A stretch of DNA of 64,000 bases from Blastocatellia bacterium (GCA_016789265.1 JAEUQK010000020.1:1-64000), one strand, 5' to 3'. Counted from the stretch's first letter, positions 46,376 through 55,955 are shown. Made by a program: numbers and translations. The notes: generated by a model from the letters alone, not told the origin.

Positions 46376-47493
46376 TGGTAGCGATAATCGAAAAACGAGA
46401 TCTCCGTGACTTTGACTGGCTGACGACTGTCTTGGCTATCGCGATAGCATCATTCGGGATATGGCAGATCCACAACGCTCTGCCGGCTGATAGCTACTGG
46501 ACCAAGCAGATCATCGGCCTCGGAATTGCGCTGTTCGCGTTTTTCGTCATCGCCTTCAGCGACTATCGCCGCATCATAGATCTTGCTCCGTTTTTCTACG
46601 GCTTCGGATTGTTGCTGCTCGCGTTGGTTTTAACGCCATTGGGCGTCGAGGTCAACGGACAGCAGGCCTGGCTTAAACTTCCTATCATCGGGCAGTTTCA
46701 GCCGTCGGAATTCGTCAAGATACCGACTGTGCTTATGCTCGCCAAATATTTCGGGCAAAAGAAACACGGCGCGTTGACGCTTCGGGAAGTGGCAATTGGT
46801 GCGGCGATCCTCGGCGGACCTGTCGGCCTGATCATGCTCGAACCCGATGCGGGCCAGGCTATGACCTATTTCCCGATCCTGGCTGCCGTCTTCTTTTTAT
46901 CGGCGATCAAGATCAGATACGTTATCGGCGGGTTGTTGTTGACTGCGATCATGGTCCCGGCCGCTTACATGATCGGTGTAAAGACCGGGAAGATAAAGAA
47001 ATATCAGCAGGAACGCATAAACGCTATCATCGATCCGGAAAGTGTTGACCCACGCGGTTACGGGTATCATACGATACAGTCGATCATCACGGTTGGCAAA
47101 GGCGGATTATCCGGCATAAAGGGCGAAACTGAGACATCGCAGAGTGTCTTGAAATTCTTGCCCGAACCGCAGACTGATTTTATCTTCGCCGTTACAGCGG
47201 AGAATACCGGGTTTATCGGCTGCATTTCGCTCTTGCTTGCTTACGCACTTTTGCTTTCCCGGCTTGTCTCGGGTGCGCGTGAATCGAACGAGCGGCCCGG
47301 AATGCTCGTTATCATGTCGTTTGCGACGGCCTTGGTGTTTCAGATATTCATCAATATCGGAATGGCCCTCGGATTTCTACCCGTGATCGGCGTCCCGCTT
47401 CCGCTGATGAGCGCCGGGCTCTCGGCACTGTTAACCACCTTTTGCGCAATAGGTTTCGTGGTGAGCATTCGAATGCGGCGATTTGTCAATTGA
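46375..47493 (+). CDS. rodA: SEDS glycosyltransferase RodA
   Basis: 372 residues with about ten membrane segments. The SEDS signature LPEPQTDFIFAV lies near 262-273, and LEPDAGQAM near 160 contains the conserved acidic residue. It polymerises glycan strands for side-wall synthesis with PBP2. Its start is coupled to the mrdA stop. The gene ends the core elongation operon; a class A PBP follows after 69 bases with a palindrome in between. Confidence 0.95.
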   Translation: MVAIIEKRDLRDFDWLTTVLAIAIASFGIWQIHNALPADSYWTKQIIGLGIALFAFFVIAFSDYRRIIDLAPFFYGFGLLLLALVLTPLGVEVNGQQAWLKLPIIGQFQPSEFVKIPTVLMLAKYFGQKKHGALTLREVAIGAAILGGPVGLIMLEPDAGQAMTYFPILAAVFFLSAIKIRYVIGGLLLTAIMVPAAYMIGVKTGKIKKYQQERINAIIDPESVDPRGYGYHTIQSIITVGKGGLSGIKGETETSQSVLKFLPEPQTDFIFAVTAENTGFIGCISLLLAYALLLSRLVSGARESNERPGMLVIMSFATALVFQIFINIGMALGFLPVIGVPLPLMSAGLSALLTTFCAIGFVVSIRMRRFVN

Positions 47494-47501
47494 GCTAAGC
47501 G

Positions 47502-47523
47502 CGGCAGGCTTTCCGGCCTGTCG
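47502..47523. repeat. REP-like palindrome after rodA
   Basis: CGGCAGGC-TTTCCG-GCCTGTCG is an 8-bp stem with one wobble. It belongs with the similar palindromes at 51298-51319 and 51359-51372. It could also act as a weak attenuator between rodA and the PBP gene. Confidence 0.5.
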
Positions 47524-47562
47524 GCGGAGCGGGCCTTTAGGTCTGTTCAGTGAGGCAGTTTT

Positions 47563-50106
47563 ATGGCTAGAGAAAGAAAGATCGTCGAACGGGAAGTGGG
47601 TTCGATAGATAACGGGAACGGATTCCTTACGAAGCTTGTTTGGCTACTCGTTGCGTTGCTGCTTGCGTTGGCGGCAGGCGGGCTCACCGGCCTGATCGCT
47701 TCATATTATCTGAACAACTCTCGCTACTCGGTCGAGGTTTCCGCATTGGCGACATATCGTCCGCCGCAAGTTACAACGATCTATGCCGATGACGGCGAGA
47801 CCGTTCTTGCGGAGTTCGCGATCGAAAAACGTATTCCGATCAAGGAACAGGACATTCCGAAAAACGTCGAGAATGCATTGTTGGCCGTCGAGGATTACCG
47901 GTATTACAACCATATCGGCATCGACCCGTATCGGATCGCCGGTGCAGTGTTTAAGAACATTACGACCGGAAGCTCGGAAGGAGCTTCGACGATAACACAA
48001 CAGCTGGCCAAGAACTTGTTTCTATATAAAGACCAGACCTATACCCGAAAGGTGAACGAATGGATGGTCGCTCTTCAGATCGAACGCTTCTACACAAAAC
48101 GGCAGATCCTGGAGATGTACATGAACTATGTTTTCCTCGGTGCCGGTGCATACGGTTTTGAGGCGGGAGCGAGAACATATTTTGGAAAATCTCTTAAGGA
48201 TTTGAACCTCGAAGAATCTGCCTTGCTAGCTGCCATTCCAAAATCGCCGGAATACTCGCCTACGCGCAACATGCAGAAGGCCGAGATGCGTCGAAACATC
48301 GTACTAGACCAAATGGCGAAATACGGCTACATCACCGAATCTGAGGCTGCAGCGGCAAAAGCAAAACCGATCAAGCTCGCCGACACCGCATATTACCAAT
48401 CGCTCCCAAAATCGACCGCCTGGGATTATCCCGTCGAAGAGATCCGCAAGTATCTCGAAGAAAAATATACGACTCGAGTCGCGCAGGGCGGCCTGAAAGT
48501 TTACACGACAATAAACGTCGAGGGGCAAAAGCTCGCAACCAAAGCTATCCGCGAACGTCTCCGTGCTTATGACCGAGGTCGCAAATGGCGTTCGGAATAC
48601 CAAAACGTACTTGTGGACGCCGACGGGCAACCGCTGACGGACGAAAAGGATATATCCAAAACCCTTAATTCGTTCAAACACGCCGACTGGTACGGAGACG
48701 AGTACGAAGAAGGCGAATACATCAAAGGGCTCGTCGTTTCTCAAAATTCGAATGCGGACGAGGTAGGAGTTCGGTTCGGCCGTTACAAGGCGGTCGTGCG
48801 TTCCGGAAACATGGGTAGAAGCGGAAAGCGGCCTAAAGAAGAACTCAAGCCCGGATCCTTAGCGGAATTTCTCGTCAAGAAGGTTGATAATAAGAATCAG
48901 ATGCTCGAGGTTGAGTTATCTCAAGTTCCCGAGGTTCAGGCATCGATCGTTTGTATCAACGCAAAGAATGGTGAGATCGTGACGATGGTCGGGGGTTACG
49001 ATTTCCACACAAATAAATTCAACAATGCTACACAGGGACTCCGTCAAACGGGTTCCGCCTATAAGCCATTTATCTATACGGCCGCCGTGGAGGACGGAAT
49101 GACGCCCGATATGCTTGTCAGCGGAGCGCCGATCAAACGAGGCGGCTGGCAGCCGACCAATTACGGGGGTGCGCCGAGCCATCCGAATGTACCGATGAGG
49201 ATCGCCTTGGCAAAATCTTACAACATTGCCGCCGTTCACCTGCTTGAGCAAGTTGGTATCCAGGCAGGCGCGCAAATGGTAAGAAGGTTTGGTATCTCAA
49301 ACCCGATGGCACCGAGTCTGCCCTCTGCGCTTGGTGCGAGCGAGGCTTCACTTCTGGAAATGGTGTCTGCTTACTCATCGTTTCCGAACAAAGGCGTGCG
49401 GGTTCATCCGCATCTCATCCGAAAGGTTTATAGCCGCGATGGATCCCTTCTTGAGGAATGGGATGGTGCGAGTTCGCGTGTCACAAGCGAGTATGTCGCG
49501 TTGACGATGGTCGATATGATGCGGGGCGTGGTTGCGGGCGGTGGAACAGCGAGCGGAGCGAGCGCCGGTGGTCATCCGTTGGCCGGCAAGACTGGAACTG
49601 TGAACAATGAAACTGACGTTTGGTTCATTGGCTACACGCCGAGCTATGTTACCGGGGTCTGGATGGGCAATCCTGAGAGAAAGGTGTCACTCGGAGCAGG
49701 CATGACCGGCGGTCACGGTGCCGTTCCATATTTCAATGCCTTTATGATCCCGTTCATGAAAGACAAGCCGCGCGAATCGTTCCCCGGCGTTCCGCCGATC
49801 CCCGCAGACATCAGGACGCTGATCGAACGTAATAAACGCGAGGAGCTTGAAAAGCTTGAAAAAGCTGATCAGGCAGCGATCAAGTCCGGGGCGATCACGA
49901 CAACTGAAACAACGGGTGAGACGCCGACCCGAACAGAAAACGGGTCGAACCCGTCCGGAACAGAAACCACAAAACCGACGCAGACCGAGAATTCGCCCCC
50001 AGTTGCGAAACCTCCCGCGACCAAGCCGCCTGCCAAGGAGACTGCCCCTTCGGAAAACGACAAGCCCGAAGGAACGAAAAGAAAAGGCAAGAAAGGCGAC
50101 GGCTGA
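47563..50106 (+). CDS. Class A penicillin-binding protein 1A family
   Basis: 847 residues, bifunctional. Membrane anchor at 25-50; GT51 glycosyltransferase domain (VEDYRYYNHIGID near 107, then GASTITQQLAKN near 140); and transpeptidase domain with S-x-x-K in TGSAYKP (near 493), SYN (near 550) and KTGT (near 677). The last 90 residues are low-complexity, rich in Thr, Pro, Glu and Lys. It polymerises and crosslinks peptidoglycan. It lies directly after the elongation operon and probably shares its expression. Confidence 0.94.
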   Translation: MARERKIVEREVGSIDNGNGFLTKLVWLLVALLLALAAGGLTGLIASYYLNNSRYSVEVSALATYRPPQVTTIYADDGETVLAEFAIEKRIPIKEQDIPKNVENALLAVEDYRYYNHIGIDPYRIAGAVFKNITTGSSEGASTITQQLAKNLFLYKDQTYTRKVNEWMVALQIERFYTKRQILEMYMNYVFLGAGAYGFEAGARTYFGKSLKDLNLEESALLAAIPKSPEYSPTRNMQKAEMRRNIVLDQMAKYGYITESEAAAAKAKPIKLADTAYYQSLPKSTAWDYPVEEIRKYLEEKYTTRVAQGGLKVYTTINVEGQKLATKAIRERLRAYDRGRKWRSEYQNVLVDADGQPLTDEKDISKTLNSFKHADWYGDEYEEGEYIKGLVVSQNSNADEVGVRFGRYKAVVRSGNMGRSGKRPKEELKPGSLAEFLVKKVDNKNQMLEVELSQVPEVQASIVCINAKNGEIVTMVGGYDFHTNKFNNATQGLRQTGSAYKPFIYTAAVEDGMTPDMLVSGAPIKRGGWQPTNYGGAPSHPNVPMRIALAKSYNIAAVHLLEQVGIQAGAQMVRRFGISNPMAPSLPSALGASEASLLEMVSAYSSFPNKGVRVHPHLIRKVYSRDGSLLEEWDGASSRVTSEYVALTMVDMMRGVVAGGGTASGASAGGHPLAGKTGTVNNETDVWFIGYTPSYVTGVWMGNPERKVSLGAGMTGGHGAVPYFNAFMIPFMKDKPRESFPGVPPIPADIRTLIERNKREELEKLEKADQAAIKSGAITTTETTGETPTRTENGSNPSGTETTKPTQTENSPPVAKPPATKPPAKETAPSENDKPEGTKRKGKKGDG

Positions 50107-50125
50107 TCTTGGTAAAACAATTAAG

Positions 50126-50153
50126 AAGAGCGGGTAGATCGCCCGCTCTTTTA
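50126..50153. terminator. Terminator between the PBP and esterase genes
   Basis: A perfect 9-bp stem AAGAGCGGG/CCCGCTCTT with a 7-base loop is followed by TT on the plus strand and a T-rich stretch on the minus strand. It serves convergent genes. Confidence 0.82.
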
Positions 50154-50157
50154 TTGT

Positions 50158-50895
50158 TTAAGATGTGAACCTACCCAGGTAATGCGGCAGCATTTTCCGC
50201 CACCATGGCCAATCGTGATTGACGTCGTGACCCCAAAGTTCGAGTAGGTGGGGAATGCCTTTGGAATGGAGAATACCGGAAAGTTCTCGGCTTCGATCCG
50301 GTGCTTCGTAAGAGCCTTGGCCAGAAACAATGACGATCGAATCGGACTGGCGCAAACGCGGCAAGTGGTAGTCATCGTTCAGATTTTTCAAGTACATCGC
50401 CGGGTTATTGAAATAGACATTGTCGTCGTAGTAACCCTTGTCGAGATAATTGTAAATGTCGTAACTGCCGCTCATAGCGATCGTCCCGCGAAAACTCTCC
50501 GAGTGTTTGAAGTACGTATTTGCGGCAAGGAAGGCTCCGAGCGAGGCCCCGGTCGTCAGCGGCCTTGCATCCTGTCCGCATTCGTTCCGGATAAGCGGCA
50601 AAACCTCTTCCATGATGTAGCGGTCATATCGCGACAGCATCTCGACCTTCCAGCCGGGATGTGATTCTTTATTGAGCAGGCTGTAGCGGTTTACCGAGTT
50701 GATCGAATAGGCACGTATCTGTCCGTTCTCTAAAAACGGCTTTATCGCATCGACGAGATGAAATCGCTCGTATTCAAGGTAGTCGGCAGCCGCCGTCGGA
50801 AACATCAATAGCGGATAGCCCGCGTGCCCGTAAGCCACGATAGGCATATCCATGTTCAAATTGTGGCTGTACCAAGATGTTATATCGCGTCGCAT
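50158..50895 (-). CDS. Esterase-family alpha/beta hydrolase
   Basis: A 245-residue protein of the esterase D/PHB-depolymerase-like group. The nucleophile elbow is GASLGAFLA (near 121), and HDVNHDW near the C-terminus carries the candidate catalytic histidine. No signal peptide is present. ATG 50895 has TGGAG about 10 bases upstream; the track to 50946 adds residues without support. The substrate is unknown. Confidence 0.75.
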   Translation of the reverse strand: MRRDITSWYSHNLNMDMPIVAYGHAGYPLLMFPTAAADYLEYERFHLVDAIKPFLENGQIRAYSINSVNRYSLLNKESHPGWKVEMLSRYDRYIMEEVLPLIRNECGQDARPLTTGASLGAFLAANTYFKHSESFRGTIAMSGSYDIYNYLDKGYYDDNVYFNNPAMYLKNLNDDYHLPRLRQSDSIVIVSGQGSYEAPDRSRELSGILHSKGIPHLLELWGHDVNHDWPWWRKMLPHYLGRFTS

Positions 50896-50970
50896 AAATA
50901 GTCTGCTCCAATAAGAAAGAGGTCTTCGATTTATCGAAAACCTCAATTCTACACCGAAATAGCGAATTTC

Positions 50971-51291
50971 TTAACTGGTTGACGTCAATTTCAACCCGGC
51001 GATGCCTGCAATGATAAGGAAGATACAAGCAACGCGTACAATATCGCGGGGCTCGTCAAACAGGATCATCCCGAGAATCGCTGCGCCGACAGTTCCGATA
51101 CCGGTCCAAACCGCATAGGCGGTCCCGATCGGCAGTGTCTTGACCGCGAGCGAAAGGAAATAAAAGCTTGCGATCATGAGGACACCGGTAAGCACGCTCG
51201 GCCAGAGCCTTGACCAGCCTTCTGTGTACTTCAGCCCGATCGCCCACGCGATCTCAAACAGACCAGCGATGAATAAGTAGAACCAGTTCAT
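50971..51291 (-). CDS. SMR-family small multidrug/guanidinium exporter
   Basis: A 106-residue protein with four membrane segments. The conserved membrane glutamate lies in LFEIAWAIGLKYTEG, a pattern closer to the SugE/Gdx guanidinium exporters than to EmrE. It functions as an antiparallel dimer exporting cations against protons. I see no guanidine riboswitch upstream. ATG 51291 starts just after a REP-like palindrome. Confidence 0.88.
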   Translation of the reverse strand: MNWFYLFIAGLFEIAWAIGLKYTEGWSRLWPSVLTGVLMIASFYFLSLAVKTLPIGTAYAVWTGIGTVGAAILGMILFDEPRDIVRVACIFLIIAGIAGLKLTSTS

Positions 51292-51297
51292 AACATA

Positions 51298-51372
51298 GAA
51301 CAGGCTTTCCAGCCTGTTCATCCAAGAGATCGGAACCGGAGCGCCAGCTAATAGCGACAGCCTGGAAAGGCT
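51298..51372. repeat. Pair of inverted REP-like palindromes
   Basis: A perfect 9-bp palindrome GAACAGGCT-TTCC-AGCCTGTTC lies at 51298-51319, and its inverted relative AGCCTGGAAAGGCT lies at 51359-51372. They flank a 39-base spacer. The arrangement resembles paired REP elements between genes. Confidence 0.6.
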
Positions 51373-51381
51373 CCCTTACAT

Positions 51382-52323
51382 CTATTTCGTGATTGTGATC
51401 TCCCGCGTGGTTGAATTGTACCCGCCGTTATCGACCACATTGCCGTCCTTATCGACGAGTTCGAGCTTGATAGTATGTTTACCTGCAACCCAGCCCGAGA
51501 GCCAGATAGGTTCCCATTTTTCGATGAATTTGGCATCGCCGCCGTCAACCGAATAGCGAACCCTGTACTCGCCTCCTTCGCCGGAAAGCTTCGCGTTGGC
51601 GAGCCAAAAGTCGATCATTATCGCGTCCGCATCTGCGCCTTTGTATTCGCCCTTCGGACGGCTGTATGTCAACAGCGGTTTCTTGGCATCGACCGCTCCG
51701 GCGGTGCTTTCTTTCATGTCTTTGCCTTCGGGCGTCGGTGCGGAATTAGTATTAGACATTGTATTCCCGGAATTGGTCGTCGCTGGTTTTGAGGTATCAG
51801 CACCGCCATTCTTGACCGAGAACTTCACCATTTGGAACGAACCATCATTCTTATAACTTTCATGCCATGGCCGCGAAGCGAACACGCGAAGTGTATGTTC
51901 GCCGTCCGAAACATTTCGAAGTTCGAATTCTTGATCGAGATCGTAGTAAGCCTCGTACGGCTGATTGTCGAGAATGACGTGGATGTGGTTGCCCATTTTC
52001 GTTTCCATATCCATGTGCGGTTTGTAGCCCTTCAGGTCGCCTGAGATATCGAGCTTGACCTTTACGGTTGACGAAGCAACGGTAGAATCTGCCTTTGGCT
52101 CGACGATCTTCAAAGTCGGTTTTGCTTCGTCCTGTTCGCCGCGCGCGGCCATCATGTCCTTGATCTTTTGCGGACGTTCGACAACGCTCAAGGTCTGCGG
52201 TGCCGGCGTTGCCGCAGCACCTGAATTCGTATTACTCGTATTCTTGAGTTCGCTGACCGCCGGGCCGCAAGCCGCTGCAAACGCGGCAAAAATAGTCAAA
52301 AGCAATAGATTAGTTCGTGTCAT
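51382..52323 (-). CDS. Putative lipoprotein with Ig-like domains
   Basis: A 313-residue protein. The N-terminus MTRTNLLLLTIFAAFAAACG has a lipobox (AAAC), so it is a probable lipoprotein. A Thr/Asn/Ala-rich linker leads to a beta-rich domain (about 65-190) with HMDMETKMGNHIHVILDN, and a second domain near 200-310 resembling an Ig-like fold. GAGGGA precedes the ATG. It starts 9 bases after lipB, so they are co-transcribed. Function unknown; probably outer-membrane attached. Confidence 0.7.
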   Translation of the reverse strand: MTRTNLLLLTIFAAFAAACGPAVSELKNTSNTNSGAAATPAPQTLSVVERPQKIKDMMAARGEQDEAKPTLKIVEPKADSTVASSTVKVKLDISGDLKGYKPHMDMETKMGNHIHVILDNQPYEAYYDLDQEFELRNVSDGEHTLRVFASRPWHESYKNDGSFQMVKFSVKNGGADTSKPATTNSGNTMSNTNSAPTPEGKDMKESTAGAVDAKKPLLTYSRPKGEYKGADADAIMIDFWLANAKLSGEGGEYRVRYSVDGGDAKFIEKWEPIWLSGWVAGKHTIKLELVDKDGNVVDNGGYNSTTREITITK

Positions 52324-52332
52324 AATGGTCCC

Positions 52333-53016
52333 TCAAACCGAGCCTGCGTTCAGTGCCGCGGACGGAACTCTCGTTCCATCCGTGTACGCAAACACCACTC
52401 GGAAATTTTCTTCCAGTCGTTCCTCGACCTCCGAAATTTCGATCTCTCGGCCGAGCAATTTGTCCATCGAAGTGACCGGTTCGCCCTCGCAGGCAATGAT
52501 CCAATTGTAATAACTCAGATCCGTATTAACGTTGAGTGCAAACCCATGTGTCGTAACCCATCGTTTCAGATGAACTCCGATCGCGGCAACTTTGCCGTCA
52601 GCCGTATGCACGCCGGTCAGTCCTTCGATCCGAAAGGCTTCGATGCCGAAATCGGCCATCGTGCGTATCAGCACTTCTTCAAGATCGCGCACATACTTGT
52701 GAACGTCTTCACGGTCCGGTGAAAGGCTGATGACGGGATAGCCTACGATCTGTCCGATCCCGTGGTAGGTAACTTTTCCGCCCCGATCGGTCTCAAATAC
52801 TTCGACGCCAAGCGAGCGCAGCATCTCGGCCGTCGCAAGTACCCCATTCTCTTTGGCCCGCCTGCCTATGGTAAACGTATGCGGATGTTCGAGCAGCAAC
52901 AAATGGTCGAGTTCGCGTTTTGCGATAACCTCGGACTCCAGCTCTTTTTGCAGCACAAGGGCGTCGGCGTAGCCGATCCGCCCAAGGCGTCGAACCTCAA
53001 GTGCCCGTTTTTGCAT
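52333..53016 (-). CDS. lipB: Octanoyltransferase LipB
   Basis: 227 residues. It transfers octanoate from acyl carrier protein to lipoyl domains of 2-oxoacid dehydrogenases and the glycine cleavage system. GGKVTYHGIGQIVGYPV (near 80-96) and KVAAIGVHLKRWVTTHG (near 142-158) are diagnostic. The catalytic lysine is in the second motif, and the catalytic cysteine is in IIACEGEP (near 174). It is the first gene of a two-gene unit with a lipoprotein. Confidence 0.93.
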   Translation of the reverse strand: MQKRALEVRRLGRIGYADALVLQKELESEVIAKRELDHLLLLEHPHTFTIGRRAKENGVLATAEMLRSLGVEVFETDRGGKVTYHGIGQIVGYPVISLSPDREDVHKYVRDLEEVLIRTMADFGIEAFRIEGLTGVHTADGKVAAIGVHLKRWVTTHGFALNVNTDLSYYNWIIACEGEPVTSMDKLLGREIEISEVEERLEENFRVVFAYTDGTRVPSAALNAGSV

Positions 53017-53066
53017 CTACTTTATGATAAGATTTTCCCACAGATTTGAACAATAAAGGCACAACT

Positions 53067-53576
53067 ATGAAAGCTATCCGTTATTTCGCAATTCTTGCCC
53101 TCGCCATTCTCTTACCGGCGTTTTCTGCCCAAGCCCAGAAAACGACGCGTCCTGCCACACCTAAGGTCGTTACTTCTTCGACTATAGGTTCGCCGAGCGA
53201 CCTGAAAGCGGGAGCCGACAAGGTATCGATACAGATCAAAAACGTGACCAAGTTCATCTATGCGCTCGGCGGGATCGCCAGCGGCATCGAGGCGGTCGAC
53301 AAAGACACAAAGGCGAACAAAGCTGCAAAAGACGCTAATAGTGTGAACAAGCAGGAAGTTATGCAGGCCATCAGAAACCTTCGAGCGGGACTTGCCGCTC
53401 TTGAGGTGGAGTTCAGGACCAAGCCCGCCTTGAAGAAGTTTCTGCCGCAGATCCAGGGAATAACCGACCTTTCGGCACAAACCGAAGAATTGGCAAATGC
53501 AGGACGATTTAGCGAATCGGGAAGACCGCTTCTGCTTGCGGTCGAGAAACTCTCGGACACACTTGCCGCTATGTAG
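53067..53576 (+). CDS. Secreted hypothetical protein, 169 aa
   Basis: An exported protein with a clear signal peptide (hydrophobic 5-20, ending AQAQ) and a helical mature part. ATG 53067 has AAAGG about 9 bases upstream. It is divergent from lipB and ends with a strong terminator. Homologues are not recognised. Confidence 0.65.
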   Translation: MKAIRYFAILALAILLPAFSAQAQKTTRPATPKVVTSSTIGSPSDLKAGADKVSIQIKNVTKFIYALGGIASGIEAVDKDTKANKAAKDANSVNKQEVMQAIRNLRAGLAALEVEFRTKPALKKFLPQIQGITDLSAQTEELANAGRFSESGRPLLLAVEKLSDTLAAM

Positions 53577-53599
53577 GCCTGTTGCAGCGAGAATAATGA

Positions 53600-53636
53600 A
53601 AAGGCAAACGAAGCTAAGAGGTTCGTTTGCCTTTCT
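53600..53636. terminator. Strong bidirectional terminator
   Basis: A perfect 13-bp stem AAAGGCAAACGAA/TTCGTTTGCCTTT with a 9-base loop and T-rich flanks on both strands, between convergent genes. Confidence 0.9.
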
Positions 53637-53658
53637 TGTTCAACGGCCCATCTCGATC

Positions 53659-54327
53659 TTAAGGTCTGATAACCGCGATCTTCTTTGAATTCGAATCGGG
53701 TTCACACACTTCCGATTCTTTGCTCTTGGCCGCAACACCGGCCGGCATTGACGGCAGTCCAAGTTTTTCACGGATGTACTTTTCCGCGTCAGGACGAATA
53801 AGTTCACCGTTAACCACAGTTGTCTTTTTGGTCAACGCGTCCCCACTTGCTTCAAGAGTCGCAGGATCCAAAAACACATACCAAGGCGATCCCCATTTTC
53901 GCGTGTCGCCCGCTTCGCGACGTTGCGAATAATGGGTTGTCTTTTCCCGATAGCCGCTGTTGTCGGTCTCATAGACCATAGGGAACGTCAACTTGCTCAT
54001 TTCGACATGATCCTTCATCCTGCTTACCGGATCGTATAACCCAACACCGATCATTCCGAGCCCTTTGTCCTTATATTTCTCATATAAGCTCTCGACGAAA
54101 GCGTAGTCGTGTTCCCAGTTGTGACACCACGGAGCCCAGTAAACTACCAACACAAGTTTCTTGCCCTTGGCAAACTCGCGAAGATTGGTCTTTCCGTCGC
54201 CTGAAAGGTTCCGAAACGTCCAGTCTTTATAAGCAAATTCCTTTTCGACGATCGGGGACTGCTCGTTCTGGGCGAGGGCAAAGCCTGAGACGACAAAAAG
54301 CAATAGAGCGACGGAAAAAAACTTCAT
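53659..54327 (-). CDS. TlpA/thioredoxin-like secreted protein with single active-site Cys
   Basis: A 222-residue exported protein with a signal peptide (about 1-19, ending ALAQ) and a TlpA-like redoxin fold. The active-site segment reads VYWAPWCHNW near 62-71: the first cysteine is present, but the second of the usual CxxC is replaced by Trp. It therefore cannot do ordinary dithiol exchange, and may act as a peroxiredoxin-like or structural protein. It is convergent with the secreted hypothetical gene. Confidence 0.78.
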   Translation of the reverse strand: MKFFSVALLLFVVSGFALAQNEQSPIVEKEFAYKDWTFRNLSGDGKTNLREFAKGKKLVLVVYWAPWCHNWEHDYAFVESLYEKYKDKGLGMIGVGLYDPVSRMKDHVEMSKLTFPMVYETDNSGYREKTTHYSQRREAGDTRKWGSPWYVFLDPATLEASGDALTKKTTVVNGELIRPDAEKYIREKLGLPSMPAGVAAKSKESEVCEPDSNSKKIAVIRP

Positions 54328-54538
54328 AATGCTGACATCAAGACTAAAGTTTTGGATGAATTAAAACAAGACGAAAGTTGAAACCAAACTATTGGGTTTC
54401 GCCTTTTCCATGCCGCTCTCGTGCAGTTGTTTGCCACTCGCTTCTCTTTCAAGACAGAGAAAGACTTTAATAACAAGTTGTCAGCAACTGTGGTTAAATT
54501 CCATCTTGAACTATGTTAATCTTTGGTTTATTCAAAGT

Positions 54539-54967
54539 ATGAGCGACAAACCAACCGTTACAGACATTTTCAAACGCGCGCTTGAGATCAGGGCAACGGA
54601 TCCCAACGGATCGTACGAAGACGTGAAATCCCGGCTTAAGAGTGAGTTTGGCGGAAAAGGCTTCCCCGAAACGGCGTATTTGACCATTCCCGAATATGAC
54701 AATGTCGTGCCCGAGGAAGATTGGACATCCGGGCTGCCGGTAGTCCTTCGAGGCATACAGAACGAAGACTGGGACGATGTTGTCCACGGCATCATCATTA
54801 GTCTTGAACAGGTCGAGAATTATCCGAAACAGTCCGGCCGTGAGGATGATCCAACGAAAGAATGGCGCAATCGCGGCAAGTCGATCGGCGAGGCCGTCGA
54901 CAAGAACCTCGATAAATGGATGCCGGACGAATTGATGGACCTTGCTAAACGAAGTGCATCGAAATAG
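54539..54967 (+). CDS. Hypothetical 142-aa acidic protein
   Basis: An unrecognised cytoplasmic protein, acidic, with alternating helices. A longer reading from 54392 adds a segment unlike the rest, so I prefer ATG 54539. It stands alone, with a 210-base gap upstream in which I see no gene. Confidence 0.55.
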   Translation: MSDKPTVTDIFKRALEIRATDPNGSYEDVKSRLKSEFGGKGFPETAYLTIPEYDNVVPEEDWTSGLPVVLRGIQNEDWDDVVHGIIISLEQVENYPKQSGREDDPTKEWRNRGKSIGEAVDKNLDKWMPDELMDLAKRSASK

Positions 54968-55026
54968 CCGTCGGAATGATTCTGGTGCAAAAGCACGGAC
55001 AAAGTTCTAGCGGCCGGTATTTGAAC

Positions 55027-55812
55027 TTAAGTTATGGGTCGCTGACCCACGTTAAGACGGAGACCGTCAATTGCTTCGATCACTTCGCCAAATACTGATA
55101 TATCATCAACCTCGTCTGAAAAAACTACATTGTCCCATTCGGGATAGAAGTGTGTGAGCATTATCTTTTCTGCCATGGAAAACCGGGCCATCTGCGCTAC
55201 ATCTCTAATCTCAAGGTGTTTTTCGACGGGTTTGTCTTTCACGAACGAACACTCGATCAACAGCAGATCTACTCCCCGGGCGAAAGCACCAAGATTGGTC
55301 GAATAGCCCGTATCTGAGGTGTAAACAAGCGAACCGCCGCCGGTTTCTTCAATTCTGACCGCGGAACTTTCGGCAGTATGCGGTGTCGAGAAAGATTTTG
55401 CTTTTAGACCGTCAAATATCTCAAACGACCGTCCCGGCTCTATTTCAACAACTTCCAACGGAAAAGGCTGCTCTAATAGTCCGTAGTCGTTAACCAGATC
55501 GAATCCGTTTACCAGCCCCTTTATCCCCGGCGGGCCGAAGATATACATCGGCTTGATCCGGTTTTGAGTTTCGGGCGCGTACTTTGTTCCGAAAAGCAAC
55601 GGCGCGAGCCCGCCGCAATGATCAAGGTGAAAATGCGAGATCCAGATCGCGTCAAGGTTGGCCCAATCGCACCCCTCCATCGCCATTCGATGAATGGACG
55701 ACGCCGAACAATCAAGGAGTATCGTGCCGCCGCCCGCCGCCACCCAGTATGCCGAACTGCTTCGTTTGGGATGCGGAACCGATGAGCCGGAACCGAGCAC
55801 CAATAGGTCCAT
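55027..55812 (-). CDS. MBL-fold metallo-hydrolase (RNase Z-like)
   Basis: A 261-residue zinc hydrolase. The HxHxDH motif is HFHLDHCGG near 60-68, with a second histidine in TPHTAE near 144, Asp in TSDTGYS near 168, and a final His in LTHFYPEW near 218. It is related to tRNA 3' endonuclease and other MBL enzymes; without the RNase Z flexible arm the substrate is uncertain. Confidence 0.85.
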   Translation of the reverse strand: MDLLVLGSGSSVPHPKRSSSAYWVAAGGGTILLDCSASSIHRMAMEGCDWANLDAIWISHFHLDHCGGLAPLLFGTKYAPETQNRIKPMYIFGPPGIKGLVNGFDLVNDYGLLEQPFPLEVVEIEPGRSFEIFDGLKAKSFSTPHTAESSAVRIEETGGGSLVYTSDTGYSTNLGAFARGVDLLLIECSFVKDKPVEKHLEIRDVAQMARFSMAEKIMLTHFYPEWDNVVFSDEVDDISVFGEVIEAIDGLRLNVGQRPIT

Positions 55813-55955
55813 GAAATAATTCTATCAGGATGGATTAGATATGTGGGCCTGATGTAGCTGTCGTATCTTCCCAACTGGTCCGTCAGGTCCGATCTCGCCA
55901 TATCCTGAACATCCTGTGCATCTTGTTTTAATTGTCTTGTGATAAATTCAATGAA

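Noticed and set aside
54392..54538. N-terminal extension of the 142-aa gene
   Set aside because: The extra 49 residues are Cys- and Ser-rich and unlike the acidic remainder, and cover a likely promoter region.
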